A stretch of DNA of 64,000 nucleotides from Flavobacteriales bacterium (GCA_016703005.1 JADJCX010000019.1:13045-77044); one strand, 5' to 3'; positions 51,845 through 61,609 are shown, counted from the stretch's first letter. A program made the numbers and translations. The notes: generated from the letters alone by a model not told the origin.

Positions 51845-52395
51845 ACGTTACGCCGGTCGCCTACCGCTACGCCCGCTCGCTGATGGAGCTGTCCCAAGAC
51901 CAAGGGCAGCTGGCCGTGGCCGAGCAGGACATGCGGTTAGTGGCCGAAACGTGCTTGAACAGCCCGGACTTGGTACTGCTGCTGAAGAGCCCTGTGGTGA
52001 AGGCGGACAAGAAAACGAACGTGTTGGCGAAGGTCTTTGCTGGCAACATCGGCGAGATCACGCACCGGTTCATGGGCATCATGGTGCGCAAAGGCCGCGA
52101 GGCCATGCTGCCGCAGGTGGCCCAAGCCTTCGTGGAACTGTATCGCGTACACCAGAACATCGTGACGGTGGAGGTGTTGAGCGCAGTGCCGCTCACCGAC
52201 GCGGTGCGCGCACAAGTGACCGAACAAGCACAACAAAAACATCCCGGCAAGTCCATCATCCTCTCGGAGAAGGTGGATCCTGCCCTCATCGGCGGCGTGA
52301 TCGTGCGCATCGGCGACGAGCAATTCGACGGCAGTGTAAGCCGCCGCTTGACCGATCTGCGCCGGAAATTCGCTGAGAATCCCTATCGACCCTGA
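51841..52395 (+). CDS. atpH: ATP synthase F1 subunit delta
   Basis: 184 residues. Seen: VTPVAYRYARSLMELSQDQG at the start and DPALIGGVIVRIGDEQFDGS, the conserved C-terminal segment. It connects the b stalk to the alpha subunits. Coupled to atpF by a 4-bp overlap and followed by atpA after 19 bp. Confidence 0.95.
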   Translation: MNVTPVAYRYARSLMELSQDQGQLAVAEQDMRLVAETCLNSPDLVLLLKSPVVKADKKTNVLAKVFAGNIGEITHRFMGIMVRKGREAMLPQVAQAFVELYRVHQNIVTVEVLSAVPLTDAVRAQVTEQAQQKHPGKSIILSEKVDPALIGGVIVRIGDEQFDGSVSRRLTDLRRKFAENPYRP

Positions 52396-52414
52396 CGTCC
52401 AACGGAACATTGCC

Positions 52415-53995
52415 ATGGCAGAAGTGAAACCCGCCGAAGTATCGGCGATCCTGAAACAAGAACTCGCCGGTTTCCGCACGGAGGCCGAGCTGGAAGAAGT
52501 CGGTACCGTCCTGCAAGTAGGTGACGGTATCGCACGCATCTATGGGTTGAAAGGCGTGCAGAGCGGTGAGCTCATTGAGTTCGCGAACGGCCTGCGTGCT
52601 ATCGTATTGAACTTGGAGGAAGACAACGTGGGGGCGGTATTGCTGGGCCCCAGTGTCGGCATCAAAGAAGGCGATACCGTGAAGCGCACCAAGCGCATCG
52701 CCAGCATCAATGTGGGTGAGGGCATGGTGGGCCGCGTGGTGAATACGCTCGGCGAACCGATCGACGGCAAAGGCCCGATAACGGGCGAAACTTTCGAGAT
52801 GCCGTTGGAGCGTAAAGCGCCCGGTGTGATCTTCCGTCAGCCGGTGAAGGAGCCACTGCAAACGGGCATCAAGGCCATCGACGCCATGATCCCGATCGGC
52901 CGTGGACAACGCGAATTGATCATTGGCGACCGCCAGACCGGAAAGAGCACGGTGGCGATCGACACGATCATCAACCAGAAGGAGTTCTATGAAGCCGGTG
53001 TACCGGTGTTCTGCATCTACGTGGCCATTGGCCAGAAGGGCAGTACTGTAGCAGGTACGGTAAAGACGTTGGAAGAGAACGGCGCCATGGCCTACACCGT
53101 GGTGGTGGCCAGCACCGCGAGCGATCCCGCGCCGATGCAGTTCTACGCACCCTTCACCGGTGCCGCCATCGGTGAGTTCTTCCGCGATACCGGTCGTCCA
53201 GCACTGATCGTGTACGATGACCTGAGCAAACAAGCCGTTGCCTACCGCGAGGTGTCGCTGCTGTTGCGTCGCCCACCAGGACGTGAAGCGTATCCCGGCG
53301 ACGTGTTCTACCTGCACAGCCGTTTGTTGGAGCGTGCAGCCAAGGTGACCGAGGACAATACCATCGCCAGCCAGATGAACGATCTGCCCGCCTCGCTGAA
53401 AGGCAAGGTGAAGGGCGGTGGAAGTCTCACGGCGCTGCCGATCATCGAGACGCAGGCCGGTGACGTATCGGCTTACATCCCTACGAACGTGATCTCGATC
53501 ACCGACGGACAGATCTTCTTGGAGAGCAACCTCTTCCTCAGCGGCGTGCGCCCTGCGATCAACGTGGGTATCAGCGTGAGCCGCGTGGGTGGTAACGCCC
53601 AGATCAAGAGCATGAAGAAAGTCGCGGGTACGCTGAAGCTCGACCAAGCACAGTACCGCGAACTGGAAGCCTTCAGCAAGTTCGGTAGCGACCTGGATGC
53701 GACGACGAAAGCGGTGCTCGACAAGGGTGCGCGCAACGTGGAGATCCTGAAGCAAGGGCAGAACAGCCCGATGCGTGTGGAGGAGCAGATCGCCATCATC
53801 TACTGTGGTACCAAGGGCCTGCTAACGAAGATCCCTGCCAAGAACGTAAAGCAGTTCGAAGCCGAGTTCCTCACCATGCTGCGCAACAAGCACAGCGATG
53901 TACTGGCCGCACTGAAGAAAGGCGACTACAATGACCAGATCACCGGCACGCTTGAGAAAGTGGCACTGGACCTGGTGAAGAGCCTCGACAACTAA
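52415..53995 (+). CDS. atpA: ATP synthase F1 subunit alpha
   Basis: 526 residues. Seen: the P-loop GDRQTGKSTVAIDTIINQ near 171, VYDDLSKQAVAYREVSLLLR (DELSEED-like region), the ATP synthase signature PAINVGISVSRVGG, and the N-terminal PAEVSAILKQELAGF. Forms the hexamer with beta, which is not encoded here. Confidence 0.98.
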   Translation: MAEVKPAEVSAILKQELAGFRTEAELEEVGTVLQVGDGIARIYGLKGVQSGELIEFANGLRAIVLNLEEDNVGAVLLGPSVGIKEGDTVKRTKRIASINVGEGMVGRVVNTLGEPIDGKGPITGETFEMPLERKAPGVIFRQPVKEPLQTGIKAIDAMIPIGRGQRELIIGDRQTGKSTVAIDTIINQKEFYEAGVPVFCIYVAIGQKGSTVAGTVKTLEENGAMAYTVVVASTASDPAPMQFYAPFTGAAIGEFFRDTGRPALIVYDDLSKQAVAYREVSLLLRRPPGREAYPGDVFYLHSRLLERAAKVTEDNTIASQMNDLPASLKGKVKGGGSLTALPIIETQAGDVSAYIPTNVISITDGQIFLESNLFLSGVRPAINVGISVSRVGGNAQIKSMKKVAGTLKLDQAQYRELEAFSKFGSDLDATTKAVLDKGARNVEILKQGQNSPMRVEEQIAIIYCGTKGLLTKIPAKNVKQFEAEFLTMLRNKHSDVLAALKKGDYNDQITGTLEKVALDLVKSLDN

Positions 53996-54013
53996 GCCGC
54001 CCACTACCGCGCG

Positions 54014-54888
54014 ATGGCCAATCTCAAGGAAGTCCGCAACAGGATCGTCTCGGTCAACAGCACCAAGCAGATCACCGCTGCCATGAAGATGGTGAGTGCT
54101 GCGAAGCTGCGCCGTGCACAGGACGCCATTGTGCGCATGCGCCCGTATGCCGAGAAGTTGCAGCAGATCCTGAGCAATGTGAGCGCGAGCCTCGATGGCA
54201 ACGAAGGGCAGTACAGCGCGCAACGCGAGGTGAAGAACGTGTTGATCGTAGCCATCGTCAGCAACCGTGGTTTGGCGGGCGCATTCAACTCGCAGGTGTT
54301 CCGCAGTATCCGCCGCTTGGTCGCCGACCATGAAGCGAACGGGCGCACGGTGCATGTGTTGCCATTGGGCAAGAAGGCGATGGACAACTACCGTCGCACG
54401 AAATACTTCAGCGAGGCATTGCCGACCGATGGTGCCAGCCTGTACGACGGCCTCAGCTTCGACAAGGTGGCGCCGAAGGCCGAGCTGATCATGCAGTTGT
54501 TCGCCAACGGCACGTACGACCAAGTGACATTGGTGTACAACAAGTTCAAGAATGCCGCCGTGCAGATCCTCGCGGAGGAGCAGTACTTGCCCGTGCTTCC
54601 GATGACAGGTGATGCCAAAGCCGCGAAGGCCGACCACATCATGGAACCGGATCGCGCGACGATCGTTCTGGAGATCGTCCGAAGAGCCTGAAGATCCAGC
54701 TCTACAAAGCGTTGCTCGATAGCAACGCGGCCGAACATGGTGCGCGCATGACGGCGATGCACAAGGCCACGGACAACGCCGACAGCATGTTGAAGGAGCT
54801 GAAGCTCTCCTACAACAAAGCACGCCAAGCAGCCATCACCGGGGAGATCCTGGAGATCGTTGGTGGTGCGGAGGCGCTGAAGGGTTAA
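54014..54888 (+). pseudogene. atpG: ATP synthase F1 subunit gamma, one-base frameshift
   Basis: The central rotor shaft. The first frame gives 225 residues from ANLKEVRNRIVSVNSTKQIT to HIMEPDRATIVLEIVRRA. The second frame then reads LKIQLYKALLDSNAAEHGAR to KARQAAITGEILEIVGGAEAL, ending at 54888, exactly the gamma C-terminus. Adding one C near 54680 (ATCGTCCGAAG to ATCGTCCCGAAG) joins them with IVPKSLK. The full protein would be about 291 residues. A frameshifted gamma would disable the ATP synthase, so this is most likely a C-run read error. Ends the operon; atpD and atpC are absent. Confidence 0.93.
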
Positions 54889-55465
54889 GACCCTTCCTCT
54901 TCATTCGACCCTACGGAAGGAGCTTCGGCGTCGTCACGACCCGTTCGCAAGCGAGGAAAGAACTCGTACACGAACCAAGCGGCACATAATGCGAAGCCTG
55001 CGATCAGCATAGCGCTGCCATAGGGCCAATGCTCGATGCGGAAGAGGGTGCCCATGCCGACCAGGCCCAAGCCTCCAACGAAGAGAACGATCGACCACGT
55101 TGAGGGTGTTGTCGCAGCGGAGTCGTTCCAGAACTCACCGATACCTGACTTGAAGATCCAGATGAGAAAGAGCGGCGCGGCGACGTACGAGAAGACCGAC
55201 GCATAGGGCCAGTGCATAACGCTGAAGAGGTAACCAGTGGGCCAAGAAAGCACGAGCAACAGTTTCACATGATCCATGAAGCGCCGCTCGGGTTTGGCGA
55301 GATAGCGGGGTACGTAAAGCACCACTACGGCGGTAACACCTATGATCAATAGCGCATCGGCCAACGGCCAATGCTGGATCTTGAATAGCGCCCCATGGGG
55401 AGGACACCGATGGCCAAGCGAAGAGGCAACGTGTACTTCTTTCGGATGCCATTGGTGGTGTTCAT
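54885..55465 (-). pseudogene. GldL-like membrane protein, one-base frameshift at N-terminus
   Basis: Corrected length about 193 residues. The frame from ATG 55465 gives MNTTNGIRKKYTLPLRLAIG then VLPMG; adding one G to the GGGG run at 55391-55394 lets it join ALFKIQHWPLADALLIIG and the rest. Three similar units are seen: FKIQHWPLADALLIIG, FSVMHWPYASVFSYV and FRIEHWPYGSAMLIAG. The F-x-I-x-HWP-x-A motif is a GldL feature; GldL is the membrane motor partner of GldM in T9SS and gliding. There are about six helices and a charged C-terminal tail (DDAEAPSVGSNEEEGS). It ends with a 4-bp overlap onto atpG. Function unknown. Confidence 0.75.
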
Positions 55466-55511
55466 GCACAGCGTGAAAACAAGCGCGGATGATGGTAATG
55501 GTGCAAGTTCA

Positions 55512-56069
55512 TCACACGCGGTCCAACTTCTCGAACGGCTTCTTCGGAAGTCGCACTGTGATCGGGTCGTTGCGCTTCACCGTTCCGCTCTTCAACACCA
55601 CGCCCATGATCCCCGCCTTACGGACCAGGCTCCCTTCGGCGTCACGATCGAGCACAGCGTTCATCAAGCCGGGATAGAGACCGTCCAGTTGTGCGCACGG
55701 GTTGCGCAGCCCCGTGACTTCCACAATGGCTTCATCACCAATATGCAGCACGGTCCCCTTCGGCAATGCGAGCAGATCAATGCCACGCGTGGTGATATTC
55801 TCGCCCATTTGTCCGGGAGCGATCTCAAAGCCTTTCACACGGAGTTCATCGTGTAACTCGGCATGGATCAAATGCACCTGTCGCAAGTTGGGTTGCGACG
55901 GAGCTTGCCGCACCCGCGAGCGGTGCTTCACCGTAGCTCCTGAATGAGCGTCGCCGTCAACGCCGAGGCCTTCGACCAAGCGGATGCACTGCTGGCACGC
56001 CTTCGCCATGGTATGTCTAGCGCTGCTGCTCACGGCGAGGACCTTGGCAGACGGGAGATCGTCGATCAC
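55512..56069 (-). CDS. MOSC domain-containing protein
   Basis: 185 residues. The MOSC beta-barrel is shown by GLGVDGDAHSGATVKHR, RQVHLIHAELHDELR, GQMGENITTRGIDLLALPKG and ITGLRNP-like VEVTGLRNPCAQLDG with the conserved Cys. MOSC proteins bind molybdenum cofactor-sulfur or detoxify N-hydroxylated compounds; this stand-alone small form probably acts as a sulfur or Moco-binding protein. Start overlaps the T9SS propeller gene by 4 bp. Confidence 0.9.
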   Translation of the reverse strand: MIDDLPSAKVLAVSSSARHTMAKACQQCIRLVEGLGVDGDAHSGATVKHRSRVRQAPSQPNLRQVHLIHAELHDELRVKGFEIAPGQMGENITTRGIDLLALPKGTVLHIGDEAIVEVTGLRNPCAQLDGLYPGLMNAVLDRDAEGSLVRKAGIMGVVLKSGTVKRNDPITVRLPKKPFEKLDRV

Positions 56070-58190
56070 TGCACCACCAGTTTTCGCGTCACGACTCCAT
56101 GTTGTGTGCTCACCTCCACATGATAGAGACCGGCGCCAACGCCATCCAGATCATATGTCGCGGCGTTGCTCGGGTTCTGCCATCGACGCACCTCGCGGCC
56201 GCTCTGATCAAGCAATCGCACACGCGTGATCATGCCGCTTGAAGAGATCCGGAACAGGTCATGCGCTGGCACGGGCCAGATGCGCAGATCATCATTCAGT
56301 TCCGAAGATGAAATGCTTGTGCTGAGATCCTGCAGCCCGATCACGGACAACACATTGCTATCCATGTTCACCGCGAAGACGAAACGGCCGTTCGGGTGCC
56401 GCGCCATACCGAAGGCGTATTCCGCTTGCGTGGCAACGGTTGTGAGCGTTGATGTGATGTACGGGATCTCCAGCGGCAGAGGTCGGTGCGACCCAAGCCT
56501 CGAAGTCGGGCATGGCGATCGCGGTCACGTTGCCCTTGTCCACCTCGGCCGAACAACAAGCGTCCCGCTAGGCGCAAAGCAGCAAGTCATTCCCCAGTTC
56601 GAGGCGTAGAGGTACTGGCCATCATCGCCGATCGTAAGGATGTCCTCCGTACCAACACCGGTCCGCAACCGGGCGATCATGATCCGACGTACGGATCACG
56701 GAGATGTGATCGTAACTGAAATCGAAACCGAAGTTGGCCACCAGGATGTACTTCCCATCGGGTGTGGGCCAGATGGCTTGTGGCCAATAGTCCACAGGAA
56801 TGGTGTCGACCACTTGGTAACTCACCAGATCCACCACGCTCACCGTGGTGCCGCTCCAATCGGCCACGTACAACAAACTGTCGTTCATCGACGTGCAGAT
56901 GTTCCGCGGATGCTGGCCCACGGGTACCGTGGCGAGCACTTGCCATGTATTGGCGTCGATCACCGAAACCGTGTGGCCGTTCTGGCACGAAACGAAAACG
57001 CGTTGGCCATTGTGCGCCGTCCACATCTTCAGCGGGCCGATGCTCACGGGGATCGTTTGCACAACGGTGTTGCTGGCCACGTCGATCACTTGCACGGCGT
57101 TCAAACTGAAGTTGGCGACGAAGACATGCAGGTTGTCGGCCGATGGCGAACAGCTATAAGCGAGCCCGCCGACGTTGATGGTGGTGGTGCTCCACGTACC
57201 GGCATCGAGACCGAGCAGATCCACCACGGTAACCGTGGCGCCTGAACCGATGTACGCTTTCGACCCATCGGGCAGCACGCACATGCCGCGTGGCGTGGAA
57301 CCCACCGGGATGTTGAACAGGAGGCTGTCCGGATATGCACCGTTGTGCAAGTGCGCGAGCGGATCGGCGCTCAAACCACCCGGACAATCGTTCACACCGA
57401 TCCAGTTCTGCGGGATGCAATGCCCCATACAATCCTCCGTGCCGGGCGGACACGTCCCATACTGGCAGGTGCCATCGTCAGTGGTGGCGTGTTCGTAATA
57501 GTTCAACGCGGCGGGATCGGTGCAGCCCATGACGATGCAGTCGCCAGCATCGTAGTTGTACGCGGCACAGTCCAGCAGCATATCGCCCACCTCCCAGCTG
57601 CCGGCTGTCCACAGCCCATTGTTGCAGTGCCAGTCGCCCACGGCGCATTACCACCAACGAGTCCAGGCAGGCGCCGGGTGCAATCTGCGAGCTGCCCGGG
57701 GGACAGGGCCATGAAGCAACTACCATCATCCACAGTGGCCACGGGGTTGTAGTTGGTGGCCAGTGTGTCCATGCACCGGGGCCGATACAATCGCCGCCAT
57801 CCAAGTTGAACGCTGCCAGAAAGTCCCACGGAAGTCCCAGCCGTTGTCGCAGATCATCCCACCAACTCGCGGGTTGGCAGTTGCCGTTGCAATCGGGGAT
57901 CGTGCCGGGCGGGCAAGGGTCGTAGATGCAGCTGCCATCGTCCACCGTGGCCATGGGGTTGTAGTTCACCGCCAAACTGTCCATGCAACCGGGACCGGTG
58001 CAGTCGCCATCGTCCCAATTGAAAGCGGCACATAGGAAGTCGGCCGGGCTGGCCCAGCCATCATCACAAACACCATCGCCCACCCAGATCGCCGGTTGGC
58101 AATCGCCATTGCAATCGGGGGCCCGAAAGGACATTGCCCGAATGACAGTGCTGCGAACCACAGCAGGAACAACAGCAGGGGTGAGCGCAT
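56066..58190 (-). pseudogene. T9SS beta-propeller protein with Notch-like repeats, several frameshifts
   Basis: From ATG 58190 (MRSPLLLFLLWFAALSFGQ, a signal peptide) to 56066. At least five frame changes are needed, the first corrected by adding one C to the CCCCC run near 58127. Assembled order: two or three Cys-rich units like DGVCDDGWASPADFLCAAFN followed by WDDGDC (Notch LNR-like), each followed by GCMDSLAVNYNPMATVDDGS-type motifs; then a seven-bladed-like propeller with YVTN-type blades (STPRGMCVLPDGSKAYIG, QHPRNICTSMNDSLLYVADW, YWPQAIWPTPDGKYILVANF); then a T9SS C-terminus (ELNDDLRIWPVPAHDLFRIS, YHVEVSTQHGVVTRKLVVQ). It is secreted, probably for surface binding. The indels suggest unpolished sequence. 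Confidence 0.8.
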
Positions 58191-58229
58191 GTGATCGAAT
58201 GTAGGCGGAAGGGCTTTCCGTCCTTGGGT

Positions 58230-58676
58230 TCACACGATGTGCCGCACGGTGATGCTCTTCCCGTTGAAGATCACCTGCTCACCAACGCGCCTGTCCTTCA
58301 ATGCTTGCCCGATGGGTGACACAAGGGAAATGGCGAAACAGTTGCCACCATCGAACTCGATGCGCCCAAGGCCGATGGCCACGAAGTAGGTGCCTTGATC
58401 GGTGGTGACAAGACTTCCGAAGGCGACGTGATCGAAGGTGCGCTCCAACGGAACCCGCGCGAGTTCCTGCTGAAGAGCGATGAGCTTGGCGTGTTGCTCT
58501 TCCAACTTGTCCAGTTCCTGTTGCACCATTGCGCGGCCTACCTCGTGCTTGTCGCCAGCGCTGCTCTTGGTGTCGCTGGTGAAGGAATCGCGCGTGGAGA
58601 TGATCTCCCGTTGCGCAGCGTCCACCTTCTCTTGAAGGAGAGCTTGCAGGTGATGAAGAAGGTCGGACTTGTTCAC
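58230..58676 (-). CDS. GreA/GreB-family transcription elongation-factor-like protein
   Basis: 148 residues from the GTG at 58676, which overlaps the preceding gene's TGA. The N-terminal half (about 1-75) is helical and coiled-coil-like (LHHLQALLQEKVDAAQREII); the C-terminal half has GREA-like strands, VAFGSLVTTDQGTYFVAIGL and CFAISLVSPIGQALKDRRVG, then GEQVIFNGKSITVRHI. GreA-type proteins rescue stalled RNA polymerase. The two acidic tip residues are not clearly present, so it may be a non-cleaving paralogue. Not the cell's main GreA by length (148 versus 158), but similar. Confidence 0.8.
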   Translation of the reverse strand: MNKSDLLHHLQALLQEKVDAAQREIISTRDSFTSDTKSSAGDKHEVGRAMVQQELDKLEEQHAKLIALQQELARVPLERTFDHVAFGSLVTTDQGTYFVAIGLGRIEFDGGNCFAISLVSPIGQALKDRRVGEQVIFNGKSITVRHIV

Positions 58677-59766
58677 GGGCTTGTCCACGGGCCGCCCTGC
58701 GTCACATTCACGAATGAACTTCCATTGAACCGGAACAGCCCGCCGGAAAAGCCGAACCACAAGGTGCCATGCCGGTCTTCCGCAAATGCTTGGATAGCGA
58801 AGTACCGCGTGAGATCCGGCCGATCCGTTTTGTCGAAGAGTGCGAACGACTTGCCATCAAAGCGGTACGCACCCACGCGTATCGCACCGATCCAGATGTT
58901 GCCTGCCCGATCCGAGTAGATGTTGTAGATGTCGTTCGCTGTAAGGCCCTTCACCTCGGGGAACTGCGTGAAGATCTTCCCATCATATCGGCTCACACCT
59001 CCTTCTTCAATGTACTCCGGAAAGTCGGAGGTGATGGACCCGAACCAGATGCTGCCTTGTGGGTCCTCAACGATGCTCGCGACGTTGTTACTGCAGAGCC
59101 CATCCTTCTTCGTGAAGTGGATGAAGTCCTTCCCGTTGAATTTGCACGCGCCATAACCGTCGCGCGAACCAAAGGTTCCCCTTTGCTGTCCTCGAAGAGG
59201 TCCCACACCTTGCCCGGCGACATCTTGTAGCTAGGTGTATCGATCACAGGGATCGGAACTTCGAACTTCTTGAACCGTGGACCATCAAGACGGAAAACAC
59301 CATCGCTCGTGCCGGCCCAAACAACTCCGTTGCGATCAACGAGCATCTTGCATCCGGAGCCATGGAGCCCATCAGCGCTACCGTAGTCGGTGAAGGTTTC
59401 CCCGTTGTAGCTGGACGCACCCGTATGCGTTCCGAACCAGAGGTTGCCATCGCGATCCTCCGCGATACCCGTTACCACATCGCCGATGAGGCCTTCGGCG
59501 ATGGAGAAGTAGCGCAGCTCCTTTCCGTCGTAACGCGCTACACCCTGCCCATTCGTCCCGAACCACAAGTTGCCCTTGCTGTCCTCGAAGGCTGCTACGA
59601 TGTATTCAGCGACCTGCGCGGTGTCGTTGGTGGTGAGCGCCGTCGCGGATGCAGTGTCAGTACCCTCACCTTCCTGCAGCGCACCGACCTGTCCGTTGCA
59701 CGAAGACATGAGCAGCACCGTTGCAAGTAGCGGTAGGACCGCAATGACCGAGAGCCTGATGTTCAT
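58673..59766 (-). pseudogene. Lipoprotein with two-component-regulator-type propeller, frameshifted
   Basis: From ATG 59766 (MNIRLSVIAVLPLLATVLLM, lipobox LMSSC) to 58673, about 364 residues. The propeller blades are W-box repeats: AAFEDSKGNLWFGTNGQGVA, GIAEDRDGNLWFGTHTGASS, KMLVDRNGVVWAGTSDG, SIVEDPQGSIWFGSITS, NIYSDRAGNIWIGAIRVGAY and AFAEDRHGTLWFGFSGGLF, as in the sensory propellers of hybrid two-component systems. The frame changes near 59180, where one extra G in GGGG turns KGNLWF into KGEPL. No kinase domain follows, so the propeller stands alone on the cell surface or periplasm. Stop overlaps the GreA-like GTG. Confidence 0.8.
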
Positions 59767-59788
59767 CTTCTGCAGGATGGTAGATGGC

Positions 59789-59796
59789 CCAAGGTA
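59789..59796 (-). promoter_or_regulatory. -7 element TACCTTGG before the propeller lipoprotein
   Basis: TACCTTGG on the minus strand, 22 bp before the ATG at 59766. Fits TAnnTTnG. Confidence 0.4.
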
Positions 59797-59949
59797 GTGG
59801 CGCGTGCGCCGATCCATGGCGGGCGAAGGCCAAGGGGTGAACGGCGGACCACAGCCCACCGGAACCAGGGTGACGGAAACGTTAAAGACTCTTACGATCC
59901 CGCTGGGACCGCATTCGTTGTCCTAACCTGGATGTCATAACACGGGATC

Positions 59950-60243
59950 ATGCGAGTTCACCACTTCATTGCCTTGGCCCCTTTCGCGCTGTTCTTCATC
60001 TGCACGTACGATCATGGTGTGGAAGTCGCATCGGATCTCCCGACGAAAGACCCGGCGGTCGTGGACGGAAAATCGAGCGATGCGGACATGCTGGAATTCG
60101 ATATCGTTCAATGGACCTGTGCATTGGAAGTGGTGGCCCGGCCCACTGCCCTCCAGGTGCCCGATGTGTTCGACCATACCGCGGACGATACCGTGGAGCC
60201 TCGGGATGTGGATGCGAGCGGGCCAACGCTTGCGTGTACCTGA
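59950..60243 (+). CDS. Small secreted hypothetical protein
   Basis: 97 residues: MRVHHFIALAPFALFFICTY is a signal-like hydrophobic start, and the rest is acidic (Asp/Val-rich, DDTVEPRDVDASGPT). No known domain. Codon third positions are GC-rich as in neighbouring genes, and the opposite-strand frame is arginine-rich and unlikely. It ends 4 bp before the convergent gene. The short length and lack of homology cues keep confidence modest. Confidence 0.5.
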   Translation: MRVHHFIALAPFALFFICTYDHGVEVASDLPTKDPAVVDGKSSDADMLEFDIVQWTCALEVVARPTALQVPDVFDHTADDTVEPRDVDASGPTLACT

Positions 60244-60247
60244 CCAA

Positions 60248-60937
60248 CTACTTCCTTCGGTCGTCAAGGATCTTGAGGAACTCGTTATGGAGTTCCGCCA
60301 TGGCGCCGCCCAGCAGATAGGTCTCGCGCAGGTCCTTGAAACGAGTGGCCCAGTTCGCGTCGAACAGCGCGCAGAGAAATAATTGTCCTAGGAGTTCCTC
60401 ATCCGTCCAGTACACTGCGGGCTTCATCACATCCAAGCGACCTTGTATGTGCGCGAACTGCTCAGGTGTTGGTTTCTGGAAAGTCGCGATGAGTTCTGTA
60501 GTGGGGGCCCCAATTGCGGATGCCGAACTATCCTCTGCCAAGAAGAGCCAGTGTGCTGTCCGCCAGCACGGTCTACGTTCCAGGTGCATATCCGCACCCG
60601 TCGGCAATAAGGCCAATTCTTCCACGATGAACATGGATCGTGACACGTACAGGTGGCATTCCTGCAATGCACCGCGCGACTCCATTGGCACCCCATGCAC
60701 ACGACCGCAGGACCGCATGGTGAACTCGCTGTAGACAAAAGGGGAGACCAATCGATCGATGTACCCGCAGAAAGCGACATCGAAGCCTTCGGTCACGTGG
60801 AAGACCGTGTCAGGGAAGTGAAGTTCTTTGGCACCGAGGTCCGTGCATTCACAAGCGGGCGTGTCTTGAGCGAGCGCACTTGGGGACGCCACGACCAGCC
60901 CGAGGACAATAAGGAAGGAAAGGGTCCGGCGGCGCAT
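60248..60937 (-). CDS. Secreted hypothetical protein, Cys-rich
   Basis: 229 residues with signal peptide (SFLIVLGLVVASPSALAQ). The mature part has six or more Cys (CECTDLG, FCGYID, SCGRVHG, ECHLYV), suggesting disulfides, and a C-terminal helical region (GQLFLCALFDANWATRFKDL). No catalytic motif and no recognised family. Divergent from the NTF2-like gene at 61068. Confidence 0.75.
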   Translation of the reverse strand: MRRRTLSFLIVLGLVVASPSALAQDTPACECTDLGAKELHFPDTVFHVTEGFDVAFCGYIDRLVSPFVYSEFTMRSCGRVHGVPMESRGALQECHLYVSRSMFIVEELALLPTGADMHLERRPCWRTAHWLFLAEDSSASAIGAPTTELIATFQKPTPEQFAHIQGRLDVMKPAVYWTDEELLGQLFLCALFDANWATRFKDLRETYLLGGAMAELHNEFLKILDDRRK

Positions 60938-61067
60938 GATGCGAAGATCGGGGCTTGTGGATCACCGGCAGGCCAATGGACGGCGGCGCTACTGCGGCCT
61001 GCACCATCGCCCGGCGTGGATCTTGTGCACGTCGCGGTCCCTATTCCGGATCCAACACCACCACCAC

Positions 61068-61523
61068 ATGAAGTTCCTTCGACCACTGTTGTTCTTCTCC
61101 CTCGCCGGGTCCGCCTTCTTCACGAACGCGCAGGACACGGACAGCGCTGCGGACATCGCCCGCATCACGGCCGTACTCACCGACTACATCGATGGCACGG
61201 CCAACGGCGACCCCGAACAGGTGCGCCGCGCTTTCCATCCGGACTTCAACCTGTACACTGTGAACGATGCCGACAGCCTATGGATCCGCTCCGGCGCGAA
61301 GTACATCGACGGCATCAAGGTGGGTGAGAAGAACACCCGCCAGGGTCGCATCATCTCCATCGATGTGGAGCACAATGCTGCCATGGCCAAGGCCGAGATC
61401 GCCATACCGGGCTGGCGCATCTTCACGGATTACTTCCTGCTGCTGAAGTACGAGGGCGCATGGTGGATCGTGCAGAAGAGCTACACCTGGCGGGAGTGGC
61501 CGATGAGTGAGGAGAAGAAGTAG
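61068..61523 (+). CDS. Exported NTF2/lumazine-binding-like protein
   Basis: 151 residues. A signal peptide (LRPLLFFSLAGSAFFTNAQ) precedes an NTF2-type fold: ITAVLTDYIDGTANGDPEQV, RAFHPDFNLYTVND, GRIISIDVEHNAAMAKAEIA and WRIFTDYFLLLKYEGAWWIV. These match the putative lumazine-binding (SnoaL/NTF2-like) family common in Bacteroidota, whose ligand is unknown. Possibly binds a small hydrophobic molecule in the periplasm. Confidence 0.88.
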   Translation: MKFLRPLLFFSLAGSAFFTNAQDTDSAADIARITAVLTDYIDGTANGDPEQVRRAFHPDFNLYTVNDADSLWIRSGAKYIDGIKVGEKNTRQGRIISIDVEHNAAMAKAEIAIPGWRIFTDYFLLLKYEGAWWIVQKSYTWREWPMSEEKK

Positions 61524-61609
61524 GGACAGGCTTGGGCATTCTCAGGAACGCGGGTCGCCCGCTCATGCGCTGACCCGATCATAGCGGATACGCGCATTTC
61601 CTACAGGGC

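Noticed and set aside
52286..53755. 489-codon minus-strand frame over atpA
   Set aside because: Shadow of the alpha subunit gene, which has a P-loop and full length.
54014..54691. Truncated gamma subunit as a natural short form
   Set aside because: The missing C-terminus follows at once in the next frame with perfect family sequence, so a one-base error explains it.
59935..60267. Minus-strand frame of 110 codons
   Set aside because: Arg-rich and opposite to a plus frame with a signal peptide; left out in favour of 59950-60243.
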